Part shown: one piece after another, positions 50,373-58,937 of the stretch
How the letters are laid out: each line of letters begins with the position of its first letter
Numbering within the stretch: the first letter of the stretch is position 1
Assembly (NCBI RefSeq): GCF_900110925.1
Contig: NZ_FOFP01000012.1
Coordinates: 94,741 to 158,740, forward strand
Length of the DNA: 64,000 nt
From: Pseudomonas cuatrocienegasensis
GTDB taxonomy: Bacteria > Pseudomonadota > Gammaproteobacteria > Pseudomonadales > Pseudomonadaceae
Direction: 5' to 3'
The notes under the pieces: generated by a model
The model's database searches: none
What the model was told of the DNA's origin: nothing
What the model saw: only the letters and a program-made list of their open reading frames with translations
Translations under genes and position numbers: made by a program

Positions 50373-51224
50373 ATGTTTCCCGAAAGCCTTACCTTCTCCA
50401 TCGCCGACTGGGTCAATAGTTGGGTGGACTCGCTGGTGACCAATTATGGCGATGTGTTCCGGCAGATCGCCGACACCTTGCTGTGGGCCATCGTCAACCT
50501 CGAAGGCCTGCTGCGCATGGCACCTTGGTGGCTGATGCTGGCCATCATCGGTGGCATTGCCTGGCACGCCACTCGTAAGGTCGTGACCACGGCGGTGATT
50601 GTTGGCCTGCTGTTTCTGGTTGGTGCGGTGGGGTTGTGGGACAAGCTGATGCAGACCCTGGCCCTGATGCTGGTGGCCACCGGCATTTCGGTGTTGATCG
50701 GCATTCCGCTGGGCATTCTTTCTGCGCGCAGTAATCGCCTGCGTTCGGTGCTGATGCCGTTGCTGGACATCATGCAGACCATGCCGAGTTTCGTGTACCT
50801 GATCCCGGTGTTGATGCTGTTCGGCCTGGGCAAGGTGCCGGCGATTTTCGCCACGGTGATCTATGCCGCGCCACCCTTGATTCGTTTGACCGATCTGGGC
50901 ATTCGCCAGGTCGACCGCGAGGTGATGGAGGCGATCAACGCTTTTGGCGCCAACCGCTGGCAACAGCTGTTTGGCGTGCAACTGCCCCTGGCCCTGCCAA
51001 GCATCATGGCGGGGATCAACCAGACCACCATGATGGCCTTGTCGATGGTCGTCATCGCTTCGATGATCGGCGCCCGTGGCCTGGGTGAGGACGTGCTGAT
51101 CGGCATCCAGACCCTCAACGTCGGGCGCGGCCTGGAAGCCGGCTTGGCGATCGTGATTCTCGCCGTGGTCATCGACCGCATTACCCAGGCCTATGGCCGC
51201 CCCCGGCATGAGGTGAGCAAATGA
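50373..51224 (+). CDS. hutW: ABC importer permease (HutW-like)
   Basis: This 283-residue inner membrane permease of the ProW/OpuAB type has about seven helices. The coupling region EAINAFGANRWQQLFGVQLPLALPSIMAGINQTTMMALSMV is clear around residues 187-230. It follows hutX by 71 bases that contain a short GC hairpin, and overlaps hutV by ATGA. It moves the ligand delivered by the HutX-like protein. Confidence 0.92.
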   Translation: MFPESLTFSIADWVNSWVDSLVTNYGDVFRQIADTLLWAIVNLEGLLRMAPWWLMLAIIGGIAWHATRKVVTTAVIVGLLFLVGAVGLWDKLMQTLALMLVATGISVLIGIPLGILSARSNRLRSVLMPLLDIMQTMPSFVYLIPVLMLFGLGKVPAIFATVIYAAPPLIRLTDLGIRQVDREVMEAINAFGANRWQQLFGVQLPLALPSIMAGINQTTMMALSMVVIASMIGARGLGEDVLIGIQTLNVGRGLEAGLAIVILAVVIDRITQAYGRPRHEVSK

Positions 51225-52051
51225 GTGACGCGGCCATCAGCAAGATCGAAGTCAAAAACGTCTTCAAGATTTTCGGCAGTCGCTCCAAGGATGCCCTGGC
51301 GCTGATTCGCCAGAACAAGAGCAAAGACCAGGTGCTGGCCGAAACCGGCTGCGTGGTCGGGGTGAACGACCTGTCGCTGAGCATCGCCAGTGGCGAGATC
51401 TTCGTGATCATGGGCCTGTCCGGCTCTGGCAAATCCACCCTGGTGCGGCACTTCAACCGGCTGATCGACCCGACTAGCGGCGCGATCCTGGTGGACGGTG
51501 AAGACATCCTGCAACTGGACAAGGACGGCCTGCGAGAATTTCGTCGGCACAAGATCAGCATGGTGTTCCAGAGCTTTGGCCTGCTACCGCACAAGAGCGT
51601 GCTGGACAACGTCGCCTACGGCTTGAAGGTCCGTGGCGAGAGCAAACCGGTGTGTCGCGAACGGGCGCTGCACTGGATCAATACCGTGGGGCTCAAGGGC
51701 TACGAGCATAAATACCCGCACCAGCTTTCCGGCGGCATGCGCCAGCGTGTGGGCCTGGCCCGGGCCTTGGCGGCGGACACCGATATCATCCTGATGGACG
51801 AAGCCTTCAGCGCCCTCGACCCGCTGATCCGCGCGGAAATGCAGGACCAGTTGCTGGCGCTGCAAAAGACCCTGCACAAGACCATCGTGTTTATCACCCA
51901 CGACCTCGACGAGGCCGTGCGCATCGGCAACCGCATCGCGATCCTCAAGGACGGCCAGCTGATCCAGGTCGGCACGCCGCGAGAGATTCTGCATTCGCCG
52001 GCGGATGAATATGTAGATCGGTTTGTGCAGCGCAGGGCAGTAGTGGTGTAG
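51221..52051 (+). CDS. hutV: ABC importer ATPase (HutV-like)
   Basis: This 276-residue ATPase of the ProV type has Walker A GLSGSGKST (residues 65-73), the signature LSGGMRQRVGLARAL, and Walker B IILMDEAFSALDP. Unlike longer ProV proteins it has no C-terminal CBS domains. It overlaps hutW by four bases. It energises the importer. Confidence 0.94.
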   Translation: MSDAAISKIEVKNVFKIFGSRSKDALALIRQNKSKDQVLAETGCVVGVNDLSLSIASGEIFVIMGLSGSGKSTLVRHFNRLIDPTSGAILVDGEDILQLDKDGLREFRRHKISMVFQSFGLLPHKSVLDNVAYGLKVRGESKPVCRERALHWINTVGLKGYEHKYPHQLSGGMRQRVGLARALAADTDIILMDEAFSALDPLIRAEMQDQLLALQKTLHKTIVFITHDLDEAVRIGNRIAILKDGQLIQVGTPREILHSPADEYVDRFVQRRAVVV

Positions 52052-52093
52052 GGCTGATCTCAGCTACGACCTACTAAATGCCTCACACCAACA

Positions 52094-52120
52094 GGTCGGC
52101 AGCAAGCCGGCCAGTTTCTT
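52094..52120 (+). terminator. Weak terminator after hutV
   Basis: GGTCGGC and GCCGGCC pair (one G-T) over AGCAA, followed by AGTTTCTT. It probably ends the importer operon partially. hutC begins 90 bases further on, so it may have its own promoter. Confidence 0.4.
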
Positions 52121-52210
52121 GGTTCGCGGCAATTGCCGGCAGTTGTTCCTACGCGCGGGCGAGAGGGGAGGCTATCATCTGCGTTTCGGGTGTAACTCCA
52201 AGGAGCCGCA

Positions 52211-52924
52211 GTGAGCAGTACAACCCCGCGCTACAAAGCCATTGAGGCGTTCCTGCTGGAGCGTATCCAGGGCGGCGTGTTTCCGGTCAATCACCAGATC
52301 CCACCGGAAGAGCAGTTGGCGCGCGACTTCGGCGTAAGCCGCATGACGGCCAACAAGGCGATCCAGAACCTGGTGCAGAAGGGGTATCTGGTGCGCCAGG
52401 CCGGGCATGGCACCTTCGTCACCGACCGCAAGGCCGAGTCTTCGCTGCATGAGGTGATGAATATCGCCAGCGAAGTGCGCGAGCGTGGCCACGTCTATGG
52501 CAACCGCGTGCTGCGCTGCGAAGCGGTGGCGGCTGATGATGAAGTGGCGCTGCGCCTGGGCGTGCGGCTGGGCACGGAGGTGTTTCACAGTGTGCTGGTA
52601 CACCTGCAGGATGGCCTGCCGATCCAGCTGGAGGACCGCTTCGTCAACCCGCGCTGGGTGCCGCATTACCTGGCCACCGACTTCACCCAGCAGACGCCCA
52701 ACGAGGTGCTGGTGGCCAGTTGCCCGATCTCGGACGTGGAGCATGTGGTGGAAGCGGTCCCGGCCGATGGGCTCATCGCCGAGCTGCTCGAGATCGACCC
52801 GCTTATGCCCTGCCTGAGCGTGATCCGCCGCACCTGGTCGGACGATCACCTGATCAGCTACGCACGGCTGATCCACCCTGGCGCGCGCTACAAGCTGCGC
52901 TCGCTGCACACCCACAGAAAGTAG
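52211..52924 (+). CDS. hutC: Histidine utilisation repressor (GntR/UTRA)
   Basis: This 237-residue repressor has a GntR winged helix at about residues 5-75 (LARDFGVSRMTANKAIQNL, GTFV) and a UTRA ligand domain (FHSVLVHLQDGLPIQLEDRFVN, TPNE, LIHPGARYK). It is the only intact HutC-type gene in the window and presumably binds the four TGTATATACA sites and is released by urocanate. It starts with GTG at 52211, with AGGAG ahead. Its position behind the importer, away from hutD, and its difference from the hutC remnant suggest it is a paralogue that has taken over. Its TAG stop lies in a GTAGGG repeat arm. Confidence 0.9.
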   Translation: MSSTTPRYKAIEAFLLERIQGGVFPVNHQIPPEEQLARDFGVSRMTANKAIQNLVQKGYLVRQAGHGTFVTDRKAESSLHEVMNIASEVRERGHVYGNRVLRCEAVAADDEVALRLGVRLGTEVFHSVLVHLQDGLPIQLEDRFVNPRWVPHYLATDFTQQTPNEVLVASCPISDVEHVVEAVPADGLIAELLEIDPLMPCLSVIRRTWSDDHLISYARLIHPGARYKLRSLHTHRK

Positions 52925-52942
52925 GGTGCGCTTTGCGCACCA
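52921..52942. repeat. Single GTAGGGTGCGC repeat arm at hutC stop
   Basis: GTAGGGTGCGCTTTGCGCACC is one arm of the palindromic family, without a partner nearby. Its second to fourth bases are the hutC stop codon. Confidence 0.75.
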
Positions 52943-52970
52943 AGCTACGTACGGGTGTTGCCCTGAGCCC

Positions 52971-53627
52971 CTAGTCAGCCGCCAACTGATCCGCCAGCGC
53001 CGGGTCGTCGATAAAGCGGTTGCGCGTGCCCTGCAATGCGCCGATTTTCTCGTTGCGCGCATGCTCCTCGGCATCGGGCGGGTCCATGCGGTTCCACTGT
53101 TGCAGCATCGGTAGATCGCCGATCAGGGGCAGGCCGTATTCCTGGTGCATGTAGAAGATCGCCCGGGCGATATTGCCCTTGGCGGCATCCTTGGGTTCGA
53201 GGCGTTGAAAACCAGTCTTCAGCTCACAGTCGAGGTCGCTGAAGGTGCCGCTTTGGCTGTCTGCCACATCCGCGAACTGGGCGTTGCGCCGGGCCCGTTC
53301 GACGCTCTTCAGCGCCGGGTAGTAGTTATGCAGGTCTGCGACGATAAACGGGTAGCGCGGGTTCATGATGCTGCACTGGCGATCGGTGACGCAGCGCAGT
53401 GCGTTTTTCATCTGCCGGGCGCTGTACACCGCGCTGGCCGTCACCTGCTGGTCCGGGCCGGCGAAGCGCCGGGCGCAGTACAAGGTAGTACCCCCGGCCG
53501 GGTAGAGCTGGCTCCAGAACAGCTGCTCGCTGGCTTTGGTGTCGGCAATCTGGTCCTGGCCAGCGGCCAGTGAGGGCGGACTGGCAACGACCGCCAGGCA
53601 AGCGAAGGCGAAAGCAACTGCGCGCAT
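52971..53627 (-). CDS. Secreted endonuclease I family protein
   Basis: This 218-residue protein has a signal peptide (about residues 1-22, ending LAAG) and the endonuclease I fold. The key segments are NPRYPFIVADLHNYYPALK, KGNIARAIFYMHQEYGLP, WNRMDPPDAEEHARNEKI, and the C-terminal QGTRNRFIDDPALAD. It should cut double-stranded DNA in the periplasm or outside the cell. ATG 53627 is chosen for the signal peptide; the longer frame to 53720 reaches towards the rsmY promoter. It is divergent from rsmY. Confidence 0.92.
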   Translation of the reverse strand: MRAVAFAFACLAVVASPPSLAAGQDQIADTKASEQLFWSQLYPAGGTTLYCARRFAGPDQQVTASAVYSARQMKNALRCVTDRQCSIMNPRYPFIVADLHNYYPALKSVERARRNAQFADVADSQSGTFSDLDCELKTGFQRLEPKDAAKGNIARAIFYMHQEYGLPLIGDLPMLQQWNRMDPPDAEEHARNEKIGALQGTRNRFIDDPALADQLAAD

Positions 53628-53728
53628 GAGATAAGGCCCCGTTCGACTGCCATGGCTGGCGGCCTGCTGTTGTTTTTGTAGGACAGCCCCGAGTCTAGGG
53701 TCTGGCAGATAAAGCCGCAAATGAGGCT

Positions 53729-53746
53729 TGTAAGCTTTGGCTTACA
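53729..53746. promoter_or_regulatory. GacA box upstream of the Rsm RNA
   Basis: TGTAAGCTTTGGCTTACA is a perfect-ended 18-base palindrome of the type bound by phosphorylated GacA before rsmY and rsmZ. Its centre is about 63 bases upstream of the likely transcription start of the RNA, as expected. Confidence 0.88.
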
Positions 53747-53799
53747 TGCTGTGCTGCTGTTCGTCTCTATCGGCGAATAGAGCGCAGGAATACTATTTG

Positions 53800-53928
53800 T
53801 CTCAAGGACGTCGCGCAGGAAGCGCAGCTTTTAAAAAGGATACGTTGGAAAGCCGCCAGGATGGCGAGTTGATCAAGGATGTCAGGACATAGTCTGCAAA
53901 ACCTCGCTTCGGCGGGGTTTTCTTTTTT
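53800..53928 (+). ncRNA. rsmY: RsmY-type regulatory small RNA
   Basis: This non-coding stretch of about 129 bases contains seven GGA motifs at regular intervals (AAGGACG, CAGGAAGC, AAGGATA, TTGGAAA, CAGGATGG, AAGGATG, CAGGACA) and ends in a terminator with a CCTCGC/GCGGGG stem, TTCG loop and T-rich tail (53898-53928). The early GCGCAGGAAGCGCA hairpin is that of RsmY. A GacA box lies upstream and TACTAT at 53791-53796 could be the -10. Such RNAs bind and remove RsmA/CsrA from target mRNAs, so GacS/GacA signalling switches on secondary metabolism and biofilm genes. The exact 5' end is uncertain by a few bases. Confidence 0.88.
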
Positions 53929-54020
53929 CTGGGTACTTCTCGCTCCCAGAAAAGCCAGTTGTTCCCACAGCCCCTCTCTAATTGCCTCAGCACCTTATAC
54001 CGGCCGCCGACTGCGCGCGC

Positions 54021-55052
54021 TCAACCAAGCAATTGGCGCAAGGCACTGGGCGAGAAGCCTGTCCAGCGTTTGAACGAGCGGCGGAAGTTGGTGCTGTCGT
54101 GAAACTGCAGGTAGGCGGCCACCTCGTCATTGCTGTAGCCCTTGACCCGGTACAGGTACAGCGCCACATGCTTGCGCACCAGGTCGAGCTGCTCCTGAAA
54201 ATGGCTGCCGTGCTTGCCCAGTTTGCGTTTGAGGGTGGCCGGGCTCATGGCGAAGGCCTGCGCCACGCTGTCCAGGTTCGGCGCCTCGCGGATGTGCGTG
54301 CGCAGGTGGGCATACAGGCGGTCGAGCAGACCCGCGGAAAATCCCAGGGCCTCGAGCTGCGCCAGGCTCTGGTGCTCGGCCACCTGGCGCGCGGTGAGTG
54401 AAGCACCGGCCCAGGGTCGCGCCAGGTACTCGCGGGGCAGGCTCATCATGTCCACCTGGCGCGCGAAGGCCACGTCTTCGCCCAGGTGCACCCAATACTG
54501 TTCGATATAGCGCGGCTGTTCGTGAGCAAACTCGAACTGCCAGGGCAGGCGCTCGCCGGCCAGCCAGCGGCTGCAGGAAGCCAGCGCGGTCATGCTCGCC
54601 TCGAGCATAAAGCGGCGCTGCTCGCCGCAGCCGCAGGCGTCCAGCCAGACCACATGGACGTGCTGCTCATCCAGCACCAGGCGCGGCGCCAGCAGCGGGC
54701 TGAGCAGGGCGCGCAGGTGCACCAGCAGCGTGAGCGCCTGGTGCAGGTTGCCGGCTTGCTGCAGGGCCTGGCTGGCGGCGCCGTAATGGCCGGGCAGCAG
54801 ACGTTGGCCGAAGAGGAAGCTGCTGTCATCGGCATCCAGCAGGCGGCGGGCATTGTCGATCAACTGCAAAAACTGCTGCGGGCTGATGCGCGCCTGGCCA
54901 CTGAGAATGTCCTCGTGGAACAGCCCACTGCCGCGCAGCAGGCGATGGCTGTCCAGCTCGCGAGCCAGGGCCAGGTCGAGCAGCAGCGCAGGCTGGTGAT
55001 GGGCGGCAATAAAGCGGCTGTCGCGTTCGTACCAACTGCCCTTGACGGCCAT
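54021..55052 (-). CDS. AraC-family transcriptional regulator
   Basis: This 343-residue regulator has an N-terminal ligand-type domain of the arabinose-binding AraC class (about residues 20-200) and a C-terminal AraC double helix-turn-helix (LDSVAQAFAMSPATLKRKL, KGYSNDEVAAYLQFHDSTNFRRSFKRWTGFSPS). The ligand is unknown. Start 55052 is ten bases after the stop of the degenerate GGDEF gene upstream, so the two form an operon. The gene converges on rsmY, separated by under 100 bases. Confidence 0.9.
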   Translation of the reverse strand: MAVKGSWYERDSRFIAAHHQPALLLDLALARELDSHRLLRGSGLFHEDILSGQARISPQQFLQLIDNARRLLDADDSSFLFGQRLLPGHYGAASQALQQAGNLHQALTLLVHLRALLSPLLAPRLVLDEQHVHVVWLDACGCGEQRRFMLEASMTALASCSRWLAGERLPWQFEFAHEQPRYIEQYWVHLGEDVAFARQVDMMSLPREYLARPWAGASLTARQVAEHQSLAQLEALGFSAGLLDRLYAHLRTHIREAPNLDSVAQAFAMSPATLKRKLGKHGSHFQEQLDLVRKHVALYLYRVKGYSNDEVAAYLQFHDSTNFRRSFKRWTGFSPSALRQLLG

Positions 55053-55062
55053 GCTGGATTCC

Positions 55063-55980
55063 TCAGGCGCGCTTCGCGGCGGGTGTTTGCTTGGCGCGGG
55101 CCAAGGCCAGGTTGAGGCGTTTGAGCAGGCTGTCGCCGTCTTCGTCCTGGGCCAGCACGCTGGCCACGGCGGCAACCAGGTGCAGGCGCTCGCCATTGCG
55201 CTGGCTGCGGTAGGCCAGGTGGCGCACCGCGTCCTGCAGTTCGCTGGCGATCTGCTGCGCCTGCTGCGCACCGGTGCTCGGCAGCAGCGCGACGAAGCGG
55301 TCGCCGGCCAGGCGGCAAAGCAGGTCCTGGCGCCGCAGGTTGAGCAGCAGCAACTGGGTCAGGCTCTGCAGCACCGAATCACCCTCAGCGTGACCGTGCT
55401 CGCGGTTGAGGCGGTCGAAATCATTCAGGTCGAGGATCACCAGACTCAACGGCTGACCTTCTGCACGGCTCTGCTGCAGGGCTTGTTGCACCTGCAGACG
55501 CAGGTAGTCGGCGGCGCCCAGCGGGGTGAGCTTGTCGAACAGCCGGTGTTCGCGGAACAGCCGTTCGCGCTTTTCCATCTGCGCGCTGATTGCCAGTTGT
55601 TCACGGTGCCAGTGGTAGATGCCCAGGGTCACCAGGATAAAGCCCACCGGCATCGGCCCGGACTCCAGCCATTTGTCCCAGTTGACGCCCGCCGGCAGTT
55701 GCACGAACTCGTCTATGGAGTCCATCCACAGCGAGAAGAACAGACACGCCAGGCCGCAGAACAGCAGACTGGTCACCCGCCCGGCGGGGCGGCTCTTGAG
55801 CAGCAGGCCGATCCACAGCAGCACCAGCAGCGTCGAGCCGCCCTCGCCGAAGATATCTGTCCAGTCCCACTCGCTGGTGGGTTTGATGTTGCCGGCGATC
55901 AGGTGCGCGAGCAGCCCGAGGTTAGCCAGCAGTAACAAACCGGCAAGTTTCCAGGCGTGGAATTTCAACAAGGGCGGCAT
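55063..55980 (-). CDS. Membrane protein with degenerate GGDEF domain and intact I-site
   Basis: This protein of about 305 residues has three or four hydrophobic segments in the first 125 residues, a short coiled stretch, and a GGDEF-fold domain. The active-site signature has become AGDRF (residues 225-229) so cyclase activity is unlikely, while RRQD (216-219) sits exactly five residues before it, as in the c-di-GMP inhibitory I-site. It may therefore be a c-di-GMP receptor. The start is uncertain: ATG 55980 is shown, and an in-frame GTG at 56034 would add 18 residues. It is operonic with the AraC regulator. Confidence 0.85.
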   Translation of the reverse strand: MPPLLKFHAWKLAGLLLLANLGLLAHLIAGNIKPTSEWDWTDIFGEGGSTLLVLLWIGLLLKSRPAGRVTSLLFCGLACLFFSLWMDSIDEFVQLPAGVNWDKWLESGPMPVGFILVTLGIYHWHREQLAISAQMEKRERLFREHRLFDKLTPLGAADYLRLQVQQALQQSRAEGQPLSLVILDLNDFDRLNREHGHAEGDSVLQSLTQLLLLNLRRQDLLCRLAGDRFVALLPSTGAQQAQQIASELQDAVRHLAYRSQRNGERLHLVAAVASVLAQDEDGDSLLKRLNLALARAKQTPAAKRA

Positions 55981-56100
55981 CGGGTGGGTTCCGCAGGCTT
56001 CAATGACGGCCAGCAGAGCAGAGACCTGTGACACTTTGGTTGCAGTGGGGGAGGTCGATTCGGCTCAGCCAAGCTGCACGTTTTTTTGCTGCGCCCGGCC

Positions 56101-56122
56101 GTAGGGTGCGCCGCGCGCACCA
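56101..56122. repeat. Single GTAGGGTGCGCC repeat arm
   Basis: One arm (GTAGGGTGCGCCGCGCGCACC) without a clear partner, in the 320-base divergent gap between the GGDEF gene and the TonB-dependent receptor. The gap also holds the candidate Pho box at 56264-56281. Confidence 0.75.
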
Positions 56123-56263
56123 ACCCGCCGCCGTTCAGCCGCCACGCACCACTCGCCACGAGCAGGCAGCCCGCTGCCGAGGCGCGCCGCGTCAGGTCTT
56201 TTCAGCTCATCTGTCTGGGCCATGGCCTTTAAAACCCGGCATTTCGCCGCCCATGCCGCAACC

Positions 56264-56297
56264 CTGTCACCGAAGCGTCATCCGCCCCACCTAGCTT
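56264..56297 (+). promoter_or_regulatory. Candidate Pho box and -10 before the receptor-phytase operon
   Basis: CTGTCAC-CGAA-GCGTCAT (56264-56281) matches the PhoB consensus CTGTCAT-N4-CTGTCAT at 11 of 14 positions. A weak -10 (TAGCTT, 56292-56297) follows after ten bases, the normal spacing for PhoB-activated promoters. Confidence 0.55.
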
Positions 56298-56355
56298 GCG
56301 CTCCCAGCGACTCGGCCTCTGTGCCGATGGATTTCACTCTTGGGGAGAGCAGGCC

Positions 56356-58866
56356 ATGCGCCTAGGTCACAGCAGCACCCGCTATGCGGGCTTTCGCATC
56401 AGCACGTTGACGTTGGCCATTGTCGCCAGCACTGGCGTCCTCGCCGAGGAGCCGTTAGTTCTGGAGCATGTCGAGGTGGTCGGCCAGGCCGTCAGCATCG
56501 ACAAGGCGCTGAAAGAGCAACGCAGTTCCGATAACGTCGAGAGCGTGGTGCACGCCGACGGCATCGGCCAGCTGCCGGACGACAACGCCGCCGAGGCGCT
56601 GCAGCGCATACCCGGTTTGTCGGTGGAGCGCGACCAGGGTGAAGGGCGTTTTGTCAGCGTGCGTGGCATCGGCCCGGACCTGAACAGTGTGACCATCAAT
56701 GGCACCCTGGTGCCCTCACCGGAAAGTGACCGCCGCGCCGTGGCCCTGGATGTACTGCCTTCCGAGTTGGTGCAGTCGCTGACGGTGGTCAAATCCCTGA
56801 CCCCAGACATGGACGCCAACTCCCTCGGCGGCACGGTGGAAGTGGAAAGCCTCTCGGCCTTCGACCATGACGGACTGTTCTACACCGGCAGCGCCGAAGG
56901 CAGCTACGACGACAACACCGAGCAAACCAGCCCGAAATTTTCCGGCGCGATCAGTGATCGTTTCAGCCTGGGCGATGGCATCGACAACTTCGGCGTGGCC
57001 GCCGCCTTGAGCTGGCAGGAGCGCGACTTTGGTTCGGATAACGTCGAAACCGGCGGCGCCTGGAACTTCGATAACGGCACCCGGCTGGAAGAGCTGGAGC
57101 AGCGCAACTACGCCATTACCCGCGAGCGCACCGGCTTTGGCTTGAACTTCGACTACAAGCCCGATGACCTCTCCAGCTATTACCTGCGCACCCTGTATAG
57201 CCGCTACAAGGACACTGAAACCCGCAACGCTGCCGGCATCGAGTTTGCCGATGCGCAGTTGCCGGGCGAAAGCGGTGATGCCGAAGGCTACCGCGAGCTG
57301 AAGAGCCGCACAGAAACCCAGGAAGTGCAGTCCTACGTGCTGGGCGGCGAGCGCATGCTCGGCCTGTGGACCATCGGAACCCAGGCCGGTTTCAGCCGCT
57401 CCAGCGAAGACAGCCCGGAAGGTATTGCCGGGGCGACCTTCGAAGGTAATGACGATTTTGCCGATGCCGGTTTCAGCAACACCAAGAAGCCGCACCTGAA
57501 TATCGACTCGGCGTTCTACGACCCGAACAATTTCACCCTCAGCGAGGTCGAGTGGGAAAAACAGAAGACCACCGACACCGAGAAGAACATCAAGCTCGAC
57601 CTGGCGCGCGACTATGACCTCAGCGGCTATGCCTCCCAGGTCAAGTTCGGCGGCAAGCTCAGCCGTCGGGAAAAAGACAATGACCTGGAAGCCTGGAAGT
57701 ACGAGGACCTCGGCGATGTCGGCCTGAGCGATGCCGACCTCAACCTTGGCCAGTTCACCAAGGGCAGCGTGGATTACGGCCTGGGCCGCTTTGGTCCCGG
57801 TATCAGCGACAAGGCCATCGAGCGCCTGCTCGGCGGTCTGAACAGAGACGACTTCTATAACGAAGAAGAGTCGCGGGTAAATGACTTCGAGATGAGCGAA
57901 GACATCAACGCCGCCTACCTGATGAACAGCCTCGACATCGACGACTGGCGTTTTATCGCCGGGGTGCGCTACGAGGGCACCGAGTTCGAGGCCAAGGGCA
58001 GCGGCATTCGCGATGGGGTCTTCGAGGACACCAAGAGCGACACGCGTTATGAGCATTGGCTGCCGGGTCTGCATGCGCGCTACCAGCTCAACCCCAGCAC
58101 GCAGCTGCGCGCCGCCTGGACCAATACCGTGGTGCGGCCGACCTTTGGCCAACTGGCGCCGGGCTTCGTGATCGACGGCGACGAGGCCAGCTTCGGTAAC
58201 CCGGAGCTTGATCCGCTGGAGTCGATGAACCTCGATTTTGGCATCGAACACTATATGGGCCGTGCCGGCGTGGTCTCGGCGTTCGTGTTCTACAAGGACA
58301 TCGACAGCTTCGTCTACAACACCGACCTGGGCGGCACAGGTATCTGGGCCGACTTTGCCGAGGCCAACACCTTTGCCAATGGCGAAAGTGCCGAGCTGTA
58401 TGGCCTGGAGCTGGCCTACTCACAGAAATTCGATTGGCTACCCGCGCCCTGGAACGGGCTGCTGGTGGGGGCTAACGCCACCTTCAGCCGCTCCGATGCG
58501 AAGATCGAAGGGCAAGGCCAGTCGCGCAGCATAGACCTGCCGAACCAGTCGGATACGGTCGGCAACCTGATGCTCGGCTGGGAAGACGACACACTCAGCC
58601 TGCGCCTGTCGGCCAACTACAAATCCAGCTACCTGGCCGAAGTCGCGGCTATCGACGACAAGGCCCATGACCTCTACGCCGATGAGCAATTATTCGTCGA
58701 CTTCAGTGCCGGTTACTTCCTCACCCCTGCGCTGCAGCTGACCTTCCAGGCGCAGAACCTGACGGATGAGTCCTACTACGTCTACAGCGGCCGCCGCGAC
58801 TTCAACGCCCAGTACGAAGAGTACGGCCCGACCTACAAGCTCGGCCTGACCTTCACCCACTTCTGA
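56356..58866 (+). CDS. TonB-dependent receptor of the phytase locus
   Basis: This 836-residue outer-membrane receptor has a signal peptide (about residues 1-30, ending VLAE), a possible TonB box in the LEHVEVVG stretch, a plug with NAAEALQRIPGLSVERDQGE and GRFVSVRGIGPDLNSVTINGT, and a large barrel ending in KLGLTFTHF with a terminal Phe. No STN domain is present. It is followed by a phytase and a TonB motor set, and TonB receptors are often found beside beta-propeller phytases, so it may import inositol phosphates or their metal complexes; this is inference. GGGGAGAG lies ahead of ATG 56356. Confidence 0.92.
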   Translation: MRLGHSSTRYAGFRISTLTLAIVASTGVLAEEPLVLEHVEVVGQAVSIDKALKEQRSSDNVESVVHADGIGQLPDDNAAEALQRIPGLSVERDQGEGRFVSVRGIGPDLNSVTINGTLVPSPESDRRAVALDVLPSELVQSLTVVKSLTPDMDANSLGGTVEVESLSAFDHDGLFYTGSAEGSYDDNTEQTSPKFSGAISDRFSLGDGIDNFGVAAALSWQERDFGSDNVETGGAWNFDNGTRLEELEQRNYAITRERTGFGLNFDYKPDDLSSYYLRTLYSRYKDTETRNAAGIEFADAQLPGESGDAEGYRELKSRTETQEVQSYVLGGERMLGLWTIGTQAGFSRSSEDSPEGIAGATFEGNDDFADAGFSNTKKPHLNIDSAFYDPNNFTLSEVEWEKQKTTDTEKNIKLDLARDYDLSGYASQVKFGGKLSRREKDNDLEAWKYEDLGDVGLSDADLNLGQFTKGSVDYGLGRFGPGISDKAIERLLGGLNRDDFYNEEESRVNDFEMSEDINAAYLMNSLDIDDWRFIAGVRYEGTEFEAKGSGIRDGVFEDTKSDTRYEHWLPGLHARYQLNPSTQLRAAWTNTVVRPTFGQLAPGFVIDGDEASFGNPELDPLESMNLDFGIEHYMGRAGVVSAFVFYKDIDSFVYNTDLGGTGIWADFAEANTFANGESAELYGLELAYSQKFDWLPAPWNGLLVGANATFSRSDAKIEGQGQSRSIDLPNQSDTVGNLMLGWEDDTLSLRLSANYKSSYLAEVAAIDDKAHDLYADEQLFVDFSAGYFLTPALQLTFQAQNLTDESYYVYSGRRDFNAQYEEYGPTYKLGLTFTHF

Positions 58867-58937
58867 TCTGTGTGTCGGCTGGGCGCGCCTCGGGCGTGCC
58901 CGGCTGGCGGTTAGGTTTTCAGTAAGGATTTACCCGT

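Noticed and set aside
53797..53892. Short TTG-started frame of 31 codons in the rsmY region
   Set aside because: The regular GGA motifs, GacA box and terminator explain the sequence as a non-coding RNA.
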